From NCBI GenBank assembly GCA_944385195.1, contig CALWWH010000084.1:1-5034 (forward strand): a stretch of DNA of 5,034 bases, read 5' to 3'. This stretch comes from an uncultured Oscillospiraceae bacterium (GTDB lineage: Bacteria > Bacillota > Clostridia > Oscillospirales > Oscillospiraceae). Position 1 is the first letter of the stretch. Each line of letters begins with the position of its first letter. The position numbers were made by a program, and so were the translations under genes. The notes under the pieces are model-generated. The model saw only the letters and a program-made list of their open reading frames with translations, had not been told where the DNA came from and ran no database searches. Shown here piece by piece: positions 1 through 5,034 of this stretch.

Positions 1-1266
1 CTGAATCTGGTATTCTTCAAGAAGGGCATGAGCAAGGCGAAGTTTTGGCAGATGATCGGCCGGGGCACCCGGCTGTGCCCGGGGCTGATAGACGGAAAAG
101 ACAAGGAAAAGTTCTATATTTTCGACCTGTGCGGCAATTTTGAGTTTTTCCGTATGAGCAAGGGGAAAGCCACTGCCAATCAGATGGCGCTTCAAAGCGC
201 TATCTTCCACCTGAAGGCACAGATCATCTTTAAACTCCAGGATCTGGCCTATCAGACCGAGGAACTAATCCCCTTCCGCCAGCGACTGGTTGAGGAAATG
301 CTGTCTAAAGTCCAGGAACTGAATCGGAACAATTTTGCGGTAAAACAGCATTTGCGGTATGTGGAGAAGTTCTCCAACCCGGAGAGCTATAAGGCTATCG
401 GCTATGAAGATACCCTCTATCTACGGGATGAGGTGGCACCTCTGCTCCATCCAGACGAGGACGAGGTCAGCGCTGTGCGGTTTGACGCACTGATGTACGG
501 CATTGAATTGGCTTACTTGGTGGGCAAGACCTATTCTCGCGCCAAGAAGGATCTGGTGAAAAAGGTCAGCAGCATCGCCAGCGTGGCCAATATCCCAGAG
601 ATCCGGGCCCAGTCGGAACTGATTGAGCAGATCCTGCATACCGACTATCTGGAATATGCCGGTATCAATGAGTTTGAACATATCCGGGAATGCCTTCGAA
701 ATTTGATGAAATACCTGCCTCGTAACGACGAGATCTATTACACGAATTTTACGGACGATATTCTGTCCACCGAGTGGCGTGAGGCGGAGCTGGAAAACGA
801 CGACCTGAAAAACTACAAGGCGAAGGCGGAGTTTTACATCCGTCAACACCAGGACAATCCCACCATCGCAAAGCTGAAGTCCAATATTCCACTTGCAGAT
901 CATGATGTCAGGGAGCTGGAGAATATCCTATGGAGCCAGATAGGTAGCCGCCAAGACTATGAGGCGGAACTGGGAGCCAAGCCACTGGGTGAATTTGTTC
1001 GGGAGATTGTAGGCTTGGATATGAACGCCGCTAAGGAGGCATTCTCTCAGTATCTCAACAACACCAACTTAGACAGCCGGCAAATTTACTTTGTCAACCA
1101 GATTGTGGAGTATATTGTCCGCAACGGTATGATGAAGGATCTGTCCGTTCTCCAGGAACCACCCTTTACCGACCGGGGCAGCATTGTGGAGATTTTTACC
1201 GATACTATCCTCTGGGCGGGCATCAAGGGCGTAATCGACCGTATCAACGCCAATGCCGCCGCATAA
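1..1266 (+). CDS. hsdR: Type I restriction enzyme R subunit (HsdR, EcoEI-like), C-terminal part, 5' end outside window
   Basis: The reading frame is open from base 1 and ends at TAA 1264-1266, giving 421 visible residues, so the true start lies upstream; the ATG at 28 is internal. Seen: superfamily 2 helicase motif VI, QMIGRGTRL, at visible residues 17-25, preceded by a hydrophobic strand (NLVFF). A long mostly helical region follows, ending in a block with LQEPPFTDRGS about 45 residues before the C-terminus. Known: R subunits of type I restriction-modification systems combine an N-terminal nuclease with a DEAD/DEAH translocase and a C-terminal helical domain that binds the methylase core; they pump and cut unmethylated foreign DNA. 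The order here (motif VI, then about 400 residues) fits the EcoEI-type R subunit C-terminal region. The nuclease and helicase motifs I-V are not in the window, and no hsdM or hsdS is visible. An orphan DEAD/DEAH helicase of the same family is the main alternative. No terminator is evident before the insertion-sequence remnant that begins about 40 nt downstream. Confidence 0.85.
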   Translation: MNLVFFKKGMSKAKFWQMIGRGTRLCPGLIDGKDKEKFYIFDLCGNFEFFRMSKGKATANQMALQSAIFHLKAQIIFKLQDLAYQTEELIPFRQRLVEEMLSKVQELNRNNFAVKQHLRYVEKFSNPESYKAIGYEDTLYLRDEVAPLLHPDEDEVSAVRFDALMYGIELAYLVGKTYSRAKKDLVKKVSSIASVANIPEIRAQSELIEQILHTDYLEYAGINEFEHIRECLRNLMKYLPRNDEIYYTNFTDDILSTEWREAELENDDLKNYKAKAEFYIRQHQDNPTIAKLKSNIPLADHDVRELENILWSQIGSRQDYEAELGAKPLGEFVREIVGLDMNAAKEAFSQYLNNTNLDSRQIYFVNQIVEYIVRNGMMKDLSVLQEPPFTDRGSIVEIFTDTILWAGIKGVIDRINANAAA

Positions 1267-1308
1267 AGCTTTCATTAGGAACTCCGTACGGAAAGGCACC
1301 TTATCTCT

Positions 1309-1333
1309 TGAACTGCCCCAGATTGTGCGGACA
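1309..1333 (+). repeat. Candidate terminal inverted repeat of the IS remnant, downstream end of transposase
   Basis: This 25-nt stretch starts TGAACTGCCCCAGA and ends GCGGACA. It resembles IS150-group ends and is a partial inverted match of 1693-1722. It lies 34 nt beyond the transposase stop codon, the expected place for a right-hand IS end. Confidence 0.45.
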
Positions 1334-1367
1334 GCGCAAAAAAGCCTCTGATAGGAAATATTGAGTT

Positions 1368-1616
1368 TTAGGCGGAGAGGCGTCGTGCAAGCGGCGCCTC
1401 TCCAGTTTTAAACTGGATACGCTCATAGTTAAAATGGATATATGGGTCAATCATCTCACTGACCTCAGAGAAAAGTGACTGGCCTATGTCGGCAAATACA
1501 CTCTGTTTGATGATGGAGAAGAATTTTTCAGCCATGGTATTGTCATACGGGTTCCCACGTCTTGATATGGAAGGCGTAATGCCGTATTGTTTGATTTCTG
1601 GCAGAAGCTCCTGCAC
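1368..1616 (-). pseudogene. IS3-family transposase (OrfB, integrase core), C-terminal fragment
   Basis: Only the last 82 or so residues of a DDE transposase remain, with stop TAA at 1368-1370. Seen: SRRGNPYDNTMAEKFFS at residues 18-34. This is the conserved block of IS3/IS150 OrfB proteins, where the glutamate (E30 here) is the third catalytic acid. It is followed by the family's usual ending, YIHFNYERIQFKTGEAP. The first two catalytic aspartates, the N-terminal domain and the helix-turn-helix partner OrfA are absent, so it cannot be active. The GTG at 1616 is only the first possible start codon. The frame continues open upstream to a TAG at 1668-1670, inside a perfect hairpin, so the gene was cut at about 1620-1667 by a deletion or rearrangement. 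Confidence 0.85.
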
Positions 1617-1644
1617 TTTTTGATATCTTCTTGGCCTATAGAAG

Positions 1645-1680
1645 CCCCCTGATGTAGTCTTATTTTCCTACATCAGGGGG
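1645..1680. repeat. 13-bp perfect inverted repeat with 10-nt loop
   Basis: The arm CCCCCTGATGTAG (1645-1657) is repeated exactly in reverse complement as CTACATCAGGGGG (1668-1680) around a loop of ten bases. There is no T tract after either arm, so a standard intrinsic terminator is doubtful on both strands. It lies just upstream (minus strand) of the truncated transposase and inside the putative IS boundary. It may be an IS-borne structure or the end of another small element that caused the truncation. Confidence 0.7.
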
Positions 1681-1692
1681 AAGTTTGGCTAT

Positions 1693-1722
1693 TGTCCGTT
1701 TTTGCTGGTCTGGTCCGGTTCA
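1693..1722 (-). repeat. Candidate terminal inverted repeat of the IS remnant, upstream end of transposase
   Basis: Read on the minus strand it begins TGAACCGGACCAGA and ends ACGGACA, paralleling the repeat at 1309-1333. The five-base length difference between the two ends weakens the assignment. Confidence 0.4.
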
Positions 1723-1771
1723 CTTTGCGCAACCGTACAAAACCAGGTGGATGTTGCAAAACAGCGCTGGA

Positions 1772-1888
1772 TTATGTTTGCAGAAAGCGCATGAGGATGG
1801 TGGCCACCTCGGCGCGGGTGGCGTTGTGGGTATTGATGGCGGTGCTGGTGTTTCCGGCTGTACTAGGGTATGTTCCACCGCATAAGTG
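1772..1888 (-). pseudogene. SLH (S-layer homology) domain remnant, C-terminal end
   Basis: The minus-strand frame ending at TAA 1772-1774 encodes a tail with INTHNATRAEVATILMRFLQ. The TRAEVATILMRF pattern is the hallmark end of an SLH domain; in Clostridia surface proteins often finish with just such an SLH repeat. SLH domains anchor proteins to pyruvylated cell-wall polymers. Only about 38 residues (roughly two thirds of one domain) fit. Upstream in the same frame the sequence becomes Arg-rich and unlike SLH. No start codon with a ribosome binding site, signal peptide or other SLH repeat is present, so this is a fragment of a former surface-protein gene, not a working gene. The upstream limit is approximate. 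Confidence 0.6.
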
Positions 1889-1992
1889 AATATGAAGACA
1901 TCTCGATCTGAGCACTGCTCTGCGGCGGAGGCGGTATAGTTGTTGATGACCCCGAGAAAATGGGTGCCGAAGGACCTTGGCCAGTGGATTCG

Positions 1993-2325
1993 TCAAATCC
2001 GATTTTGCTCTCCCCATTCGCACATCCCGTCCAGGATAGGGATGAGGGATCTGCCCCGCTCTGTCAGGCTGTATTCTACCTTTGGGGGAATCTGGGGATA
2101 TTCCTCCCGGTGGACAAGCTGATCCGCCTCCAGCTCCTTCAGTGTGGAGCTGAGGGTCTTATAGGAAATACCGTCGATGTACCGTTTCATCTCGTTGAAT
2201 CGAACCACACCGAACTCCATCAGAGTATACAAGATAGTCATTTTATATTTCCCGCTGATCAGGGACAGGGTATAGCTGAAGCCCGTGGAACTTAGGCACT
2301 CACTGGAAATACATCTCTCGCTCAT
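1993..2325 (-). CDS. HxlR-family winged-helix transcriptional regulator
   Basis: A 110-residue protein, the usual size for the HxlR/DUF24 family. Seen: the family opening SYTLSLISGKYKMTILYTL (residues 17-35), corresponding to the common L-x-x-I-G-G-K-W pattern with Tyr for Trp. The helix-turn-helix follows (FNEMKRYIDGISYKTLSSTLKELEADQLV, about residues 43-71), then the wing ending VEYSLTERG (83-91). Cysteines at 5 and 10 precede the first helix; in relatives such as YodB and HypR of Bacillus a Cys in this region senses quinones or disulfide stress, so a thiol-sensing role is plausible but not shown. The start at 2325 is chosen because AGGAG lies 8 nt upstream; a longer GTG start at 2355 has no such site and would run through the operator. 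Divergent from two flavodoxin-fold redox genes, which are its likely targets, probably along with its own gene. Confidence 0.9.
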   Translation of the reverse strand: MSERCISSECLSSTGFSYTLSLISGKYKMTILYTLMEFGVVRFNEMKRYIDGISYKTLSSTLKELEADQLVHREEYPQIPPKVEYSLTERGRSLIPILDGMCEWGEQNRI

Positions 2326-2340
2326 TTGACACTCTCCTAA

Positions 2341-2375
2341 AAGTAAGTACCACACTTAAATGTGCGTACTTGCTT
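2341..2375. promoter_or_regulatory. Probable HxlR operator (imperfect dyad)
   Basis: AAGTAAGTAC at 2341-2350 is mirrored by GTACTTGCTT at 2366-2375, matching at nine of ten positions. Inside lies a second, smaller dyad, CAC/GTG at 2353-2355 and 2362-2364, shifted by one base. Outer GTACTT half-sites with an AT-rich centre resemble sites bound by HxlR proteins as dimers. It lies between the divergent regulator and redox genes and overlaps the -35 region of the plus-strand promoter, so binding would be expected to repress. Confidence 0.65.
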
Positions 2376-2397
2376 TTCTTTCTGCGCTTGTTATGAT
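2370..2397 (+). promoter_or_regulatory. Predicted promoter of the flavoprotein operon
   Basis: TTGCTT (-35, 2370-2375) and TATGAT (-10, 2392-2397) are separated by 16 bp and fit a housekeeping sigma factor. The start codon is 55 nt downstream of the -10 box. The -35 box is the right arm of the proposed HxlR operator. Confidence 0.55.
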
Positions 2398-2451
2398 TGT
2401 AGTAGAATCTAAGGGAAACGTCAATCCCTGGAAGATTGGAGGAACTATGCT

Positions 2452-2997
2452 ATGAGCAAAAAAATCGTTGTTATCACCGGCAGCCCGCGGAAAAACGGGA
2501 ACAGTTTTGCTATGACGGAGGCTTTTATCCAGGCAGCGGAAGAAAAGGGGCACAGCGTCACCCGATTTGACGCCGCTGCGATGAATGTCGGCGGCTGTCA
2601 TGCCTGCGAAACCTGCTATAAGAGTGGCAAAGCCTGCTCTTTTGATGATGATTTCAACACCATTGCTCCGGCTATTTTGGAGGCAGATGCTGTGGTCTTT
2701 GCCATGCCGGTGTACTGGTACTCCATTCCGGCCCAGATTAAAGCGGTTATCGACAAAATGTTCTCCTTCTGCGTAGCGGGAAAGAATATCGCCGGGAAAG
2801 GCTGCGGTCTGCTCTGCTGCTGTGAGGAGGACGACAAGTCCGTCATGGACGGCGTCAGGATTCCCATTGAGCGCAGCGCCGCCCTGCTGAAATGGCATAT
2901 GGTAGGCGAGGTGCTGATCCCTGGTGTGCTGAATGCCGGCGACATTGAGAAAACCGACGGCTGTAAGCAGGCGGCTGCGCTGGCAGACAACGTCTGA
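2452..2997 (+). CDS. Iron-sulfur flavoprotein-like NADPH-dependent FMN reductase (flavodoxin fold)
   Basis: A 181-residue soluble protein, full length for the family. Seen: the FMN phosphate-binding loop GSPRKNGNS at residues 10-18; a cysteine cluster C49-x2-C52-x2-C55-x6-C62; and the flavin-contacting loop MPVYWYSIPAQIKAVIDKMF at 85-104. Known: the compact C-x2-C-x2-C-x4-7-C motif is the 4Fe-4S ligand set of archaeal and clostridial iron-sulfur flavoproteins (ISF). These dimers carry FMN plus a cluster and pass electrons to acceptors such as O2 or peroxide. Simple flavin or quinone reductases of the same fold are the alternative. The start ATG at 2452 has GGAGGA 8 nt upstream; a nearby ATG at 2447 is out of frame. 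First gene of a two-gene operon, divergent from the HxlR gene and probably repressed by it. The physiological substrate cannot be read from the sequence. Confidence 0.85.
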   Translation: MSKKIVVITGSPRKNGNSFAMTEAFIQAAEEKGHSVTRFDAAAMNVGGCHACETCYKSGKACSFDDDFNTIAPAILEADAVVFAMPVYWYSIPAQIKAVIDKMFSFCVAGKNIAGKGCGLLCCCEEDDKSVMDGVRIPIERSAALLKWHMVGEVLIPGVLNAGDIEKTDGCKQAAALADNV

Positions 2998-3015
2998 TTG
3001 AGGAGGGGAGTGGTT

Positions 3016-3567
3016 ATGAGCAAAAAGATTGTAATCTTAAATGGCAGCCCCCGCCGGAAAGGGAATACCTCCGCTCTGGTCAAAGCCTTTACCGAAGGAG
3101 CTGAAAGCGCCGGCAATACCGTGACGGAGTTTTTCCTGGACTCAATGAACATCCACGGCTGTAAAGGCTGCTTCGGCGGACACTGCAGCCGGGAGTGTCC
3201 CTGTGTCCAGAAGGACGATATGGAGAAAATCTATCCAGCGGTCAGGGACTGTGATGTGGTCGTTCTGGCGACACCCCTATACTACTGGAACATGAGCGGT
3301 CAAATCAGGACGGCCATCGACCGGCTCTTTGCCTTGGAGGAAGGGGACGGTAACCTGCTTCGTGGACATGACCGTTCCTGCGCTCTGCTGATGGCGGCGG
3401 AGGGAAACGGGTTTGATGATGTGACGCTGTACTTTGACCATCTCATGGAGCATCTGCGGTGGAAGAACCTCGGCCATGTACTGGCCGGAGGCAACGGGGA
3501 CATCGGCGACATCGAAGGCAAGCCGGAACTGCAAAAGGCCTGGAATCTGGGGGCGTCCATTCGATAA
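3016..3567 (+). CDS. Second flavodoxin-fold FMN reductase / ISF-like protein with altered cysteine cluster
   Basis: A 183-residue paralogue of the preceding gene; both start MSKKIV and share the phosphate loop (GSPRRKGNT, residues 10-18) and flavin loop (ATPLYYWNMSGQIRTAIDRLF). Its cysteines are spaced differently: C49-x2-C52-x4-C57-x3-C61-x1-C63. This departs from the ISF C-x2-C-x2-C pattern, so a 4Fe-4S cluster is less certain; it may be a variant cluster, a structural or metal-binding site, or redox-active thiols. The start ATG at 3016 is chosen because AGGAGG (3001-3006) sits 9 nt upstream; an in-frame TTG at 2998 would overlap that site. It begins 18 nt after the first gene's stop and is surely co-transcribed. 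Likely role: flavin-dependent reduction of a quinone, nitro or oxidant substrate alongside its neighbour, possibly as partners. Confidence 0.83.
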   Translation: MSKKIVILNGSPRRKGNTSALVKAFTEGAESAGNTVTEFFLDSMNIHGCKGCFGGHCSRECPCVQKDDMEKIYPAVRDCDVVVLATPLYYWNMSGQIRTAIDRLFALEEGDGNLLRGHDRSCALLMAAEGNGFDDVTLYFDHLMEHLRWKNLGHVLAGGNGDIGDIEGKPELQKAWNLGASIR

Positions 3568-3700
3568 GCAGCGTGGGAATACTCACGAACAGAGCATACT
3601 TTGACCCATGTGAACATGGGCATAGGATTCAGGACTTTTCTGATTTCACCGATGAGAGCACCTCTCAGGAAGAAGCCCTTCAGCACACGTTCAATGACCC

Positions 3701-3745
3701 AACAACATAGGCGTGCGGAGAGTTTCTCCGCACGCCTATGTTGTT
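3701..3745. terminator. Long perfect hairpin, likely bidirectional terminator between convergent genes
   Basis: The 21-bp arms at 3701-3721 and 3725-3745 are exact reverse complements (AACAACATAGGCGTGCGGAG and onward) around a 3-nt loop. The plus-strand side is followed by a T-rich run (TTGTTTCTGTCT), as expected of an intrinsic terminator for the flavoprotein operon ending at 3567. The minus-strand side lacks a T tract beyond the arm. The stop codon of the convergent XRE gene lies within the right arm. Confidence 0.65.
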
Positions 3746-4080
3746 TCTGTCTGACTCTCTTGAAGTACTCTGAGCGCACTGGTCAGCATGGCAGTAATGA
3801 CCTTTATCTGGGACGGTGTTGCAGCTTTCCAAAGCGCGGCCAATTCGTTGATGGTCTCCAGTCCAATTCCTGGGAGGGAATCTATCAGCAATGAGTTTGG
3901 AGAAGCATCCAGGGCTTCACAGAGGCTGATGAAAATCGGGAGACTCGGTACTTTTGTTCCACCCTCGATCTGCCGGAGATAGGTCGCATTGATGTTGCAG
4001 AGCTCAGAGAGTTTCTCGCTGGTCAATCCCCGATCCTTCCGGGCCTGCCGGAGTCGGCTGCCAAATGCCTTCTTGTCCAT
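3736..4080 (-). CDS. XRE-family helix-turn-helix transcriptional regulator
   Basis: A 114-residue protein. Seen: a Cro/CI-type HTH at residues 7-65 (GSRLRQARKDRGLTSEKLSE onward), with recognition helix NATYLRQIEGG at 31-41 and the usual closing pattern P-S-L-x-x-F-I-S-L-C-E-A-L. A helical tail (66-114) without a recognisable catalytic domain may serve in oligomerisation. The start at 4080 is preferred because GGAGG lies 6 nt upstream; the ATG at 4086 abuts that site with no spacing. The gene is divergent from the unknown gene at 4229, and the shared intergenic region carries three similar operator-like repeats, so it most likely represses that gene and itself. The last codons and stop lie inside the long hairpin. 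A phage-type or defence-type repressor role is possible but not shown. Confidence 0.9.
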   Translation of the reverse strand: MDKKAFGSRLRQARKDRGLTSEKLSELCNINATYLRQIEGGTKVPSLPIFISLCEALDASPNSLLIDSLPGIGLETINELAALWKAATPSQIKVITAMLTSALRVLQESQTETT

Positions 4081-4093
4081 GGACATCCTCCAT

Positions 4094-4108
4094 TTATAAG
4101 CTGTAAGA
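4094..4108 (+). promoter_or_regulatory. Operator-like repeat, copy 1
   Basis: TTATAAGCTGTAAGA lies just upstream of the XRE ribosome binding site. The core, TTATA-N3-TATAA in its best copy, is itself a dyad, as expected for a dimeric XRE repressor. Copy 2 is its inverted match at 14 of 15 positions. Confidence 0.55.
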
Positions 4109-4121
4109 CAATTATTTGTTT

Positions 4122-4136
4122 TCTTATAGCTTATAA
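4122..4136 (-). promoter_or_regulatory. Operator-like repeat, copy 2 (inverted), overlapping a -10 box
   Basis: Read on the minus strand it is TTATAAGCTATAAGA, with perfect TTATA/TATAA half-sites. Its plus-strand right end forms a perfect TATAAT at 4132-4137, a possible -10 box for the gene at 4229, though no good -35 box is seen. Confidence 0.55.
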
Positions 4137-4176
4137 TCTAGTAGACAACAGGAAAAGCATCTGATAAAATACAAAA

Positions 4177-4190
4177 TATAAGCTGATAGA
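4177..4190 (+). promoter_or_regulatory. Operator-like repeat, copy 3
   Basis: TATAAGCTGATAGA matches copy 1 at 12 of 14 positions. It sits directly before a second TATAAT (4192-4197), an alternative -10 box for the downstream gene. This TATAAT also lacks a convincing -35 box, so the promoter may rely on an activator or be weak. Confidence 0.45.
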
Positions 4191-4228
4191 CTATAATTCG
4201 AAGAAGGCATATCGGAGAGGAGAATAGT

Positions 4229-5034
4229 ATGGTTGAGTATGTGTTATTGGGGAAGCGAGTGGCGTTCGATGACCCGTCCGAGCGCTTTTTTGACCTCCAA
4301 TACGCCGGCTGGCAGGCGGAACAAGAGATGCAGCAGCGGTTTAATGCATGGTATGACAGCTGCGGAAAGATTGAAAATGTCTTGCAGGGGTACCTGAACG
4401 TCGCCAGGAAACTTATCCAGGATGCAGTGTCCCGGCCTCTCTACGAGTCTCTGGCTCAGTACGGAATCTATGACGTGAGCGGGGATGTGTACTGGCAGTG
4501 CTGTGCCGACTTTTCGGAGGCGGAGGCCGCGCTGCGGTCCGTCTCTGGGAAGGTAAACGCCATAGAGGGCAAGAAAGAGGCAGAGGAGGAGTACCGCGCG
4601 GCGCGGAAAGCCGGGCGGGGCCGCTGGCAGGGAGGCGGATTTGGCTTTTCCGGCGCTGTGAAGGGCGCGGCCATGGCCGGCGGCATGAACCTGCTCTCCG
4701 GAATGGCGCACAGTGCGGTCAATGCGGTGGGAAACGCCGGATCGAGCATCACGGCCTCTGGCGAAAAGCGTGCGCTTTATGGGAGGGCAGAGACGAGAGA
4801 AATCCTGTTCGAGGGGCTCTCAGAGGCGCTCCTCTCCTTTTTTGACGCGCATATCGATCTGGTCAACGAACGCCGGCCGGGCTGTATCCGCAGCGGCTTC
4901 GACCCTGATCGGTCGGAAGCGCTGCTGGAAAATGCCAAAAAGTTGCCCGACAAGCGGGCGGAGCTTCTGGTTCAGGCGGTGCAGCTATGGCCGTGGAATG
5001 TCGAACTGCTCAAGTATATCTTCGTGAATTTTCC
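4229..5034 (+). CDS. Protein of unknown function with Gly/Ala-rich central segment, 3' end outside window
   Basis: ATG at 4229 is preceded by GGAGAGGAG with 6-nt spacing, and the frame stays open for 268 codons to the window end. I do not recognise a characterised family. Seen: an N-terminal part (about 1-105) rich in Trp, Tyr and acidic residues and probably helical; a charged stretch (about 105-130, GKKEAEEEYRAARKAGRGR); a glycine/alanine-rich segment at 135-175 (GGGFGFSGAVKGAAMAGG, then NLLSGMAHSAVNAVGNAG); then a helical region ending at 249-268 in QAVQLWPWNVELLKYIFVNF, reminiscent of a TPR-like repeat. The Gly-rich segment is amphipathic enough to contact membranes but is not a classical membrane helix; no signal peptide is seen. 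GC-rich compared with its AT-rich upstream region. Divergent from the XRE gene, which probably controls it. Function is unknown; a stress-, phage- or competition-related role is only a guess from the regulator. Confidence 0.8.
   Translation, partial: MVEYVLLGKRVAFDDPSERFFDLQYAGWQAEQEMQQRFNAWYDSCGKIENVLQGYLNVARKLIQDAVSRPLYESLAQYGIYDVSGDVYWQCCADFSEAEAALRSVSGKVNAIEGKKEAEEEYRAARKAGRGRWQGGGFGFSGAVKGAAMAGGMNLLSGMAHSAVNAVGNAGSSITASGEKRALYGRAETREILFEGLSEALLSFFDAHIDLVNERRPGCIRSGFDPDRSEALLENAKKLPDKRAELLVQAVQLWPWNVELLKYIFVNF

Larger units (their letters stand above)
1309..1722 (-). mobile_element. Internally deleted IS3-family (IS150-like) insertion sequence remnant
   Basis: The segment contains the last part of an IS3-type transposase on the minus strand and is bounded by candidate terminal repeats. 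The left end at 1309 reads TGAACTGCCCCAGA. The reverse complement of the right end (1722 leftwards) reads TGAACCGGACCAGA, matching 11 of 14. Both repeats later end in CGGACA, but at different distances (25 versus 30 nt). TG-starting ends of this kind are typical of the IS150 group. At about 414 bp it is far shorter than a complete IS3 element (about 1.2-1.5 kb), so most of the transposase genes are missing. No convincing target duplication is seen (CTCT on the left, CTTT on the right). The transposase fragment is secure; the exact boundaries are tentative. Confidence 0.45.

Noticed and set aside
1284..1291. Palindrome CCGTACGG just after the restriction gene
   Set aside because: Eight bases only, no T tract and no partner site; likely chance.
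2356..3152. Long minus-strand open frames (180 and 178 codons) opposite the flavoprotein genes
   Set aside because: They are antisense to clear FMN-reductase genes with proper motifs and starts, and show low-complexity, non-family sequence.
3605..3620. Small inverted repeat CCCATG-TGAA-CATGGG after the flavoprotein operon
   Set aside because: Six-bp arms without a following T run; the much stronger hairpin at 3701-3745 is the better terminator.
3300..3779. Long minus-strand open frame crossing the gap 3568-3700, including VIERVLKGFFLRGALIGEIR
   Set aside because: It runs antisense through the second flavoprotein gene and over the hairpin, has no ribosome binding site and no recognisable domain; the part inside the gap could be a relic but cannot be supported.
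4093..4098. Minus-strand TATAAA as -10 box of the XRE gene
   Set aside because: It is only about 13 nt from the start codon, so transcription would begin inside or after the ribosome binding site; no matching -35 box.
4244..4752. Minus-strand open frames opposite the start of the unknown gene
   Set aside because: Pro/Ala/Arg-rich compositions typical of shadows of GC-rich coding sequence; no ribosome binding site or domain; the plus-strand frame from 4229 has a strong start and stays open.

Overview
The base composition, strong AGGAGG-type ribosome binding sites and gene families suggest a chromosomal accessory region of a Gram-positive anaerobe of the Clostridia, possibly a gut Oscillospiraceae/Lachnospiraceae-type organism. 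This is an inference from gene style; nothing in the window fixes the species.

Layout. Positions 1-1266 (+) are the 3' end of a type I restriction enzyme R (HsdR/EcoEI-like) subunit gene that starts outside the window. Immediately after it, about 1309-1722, is a decayed insertion sequence of the IS3 family. It keeps only the C-terminal end of a DDE transposase on the minus strand (1368-1616), two candidate terminal inverted repeats and an unexplained 13-bp perfect hairpin (1645-1680). Next comes a short minus-strand remnant of an S-layer homology (SLH) domain (1772-1888).

Positions 1993-3567 form a compact redox module: a minus-strand HxlR-family regulator, a divergent intergenic region with a clear dyad operator and promoter, and two tandem plus-strand genes for flavodoxin-fold proteins with cysteine clusters (iron-sulfur-flavoprotein-like / NADPH-dependent FMN reductase family). 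The arrangement suggests that the HxlR protein senses an electrophile or redox signal and controls the pair. A 21-bp perfect inverted repeat (3701-3745) lies between this operon and the convergent gene that follows.

Positions 3736-5034 form a second divergent pair: a minus-strand XRE-type repressor (3736-4080) and, from 4229 to the window end, a long plus-strand gene of unknown function with a Gly/Ala-rich central segment. Its 148-nt AT-rich intergenic region holds three copies of a TTATAAGCTgTAAGA-like element. This repressor/unknown-gene pair is the least explained part of the window and the best candidate for something undescribed.
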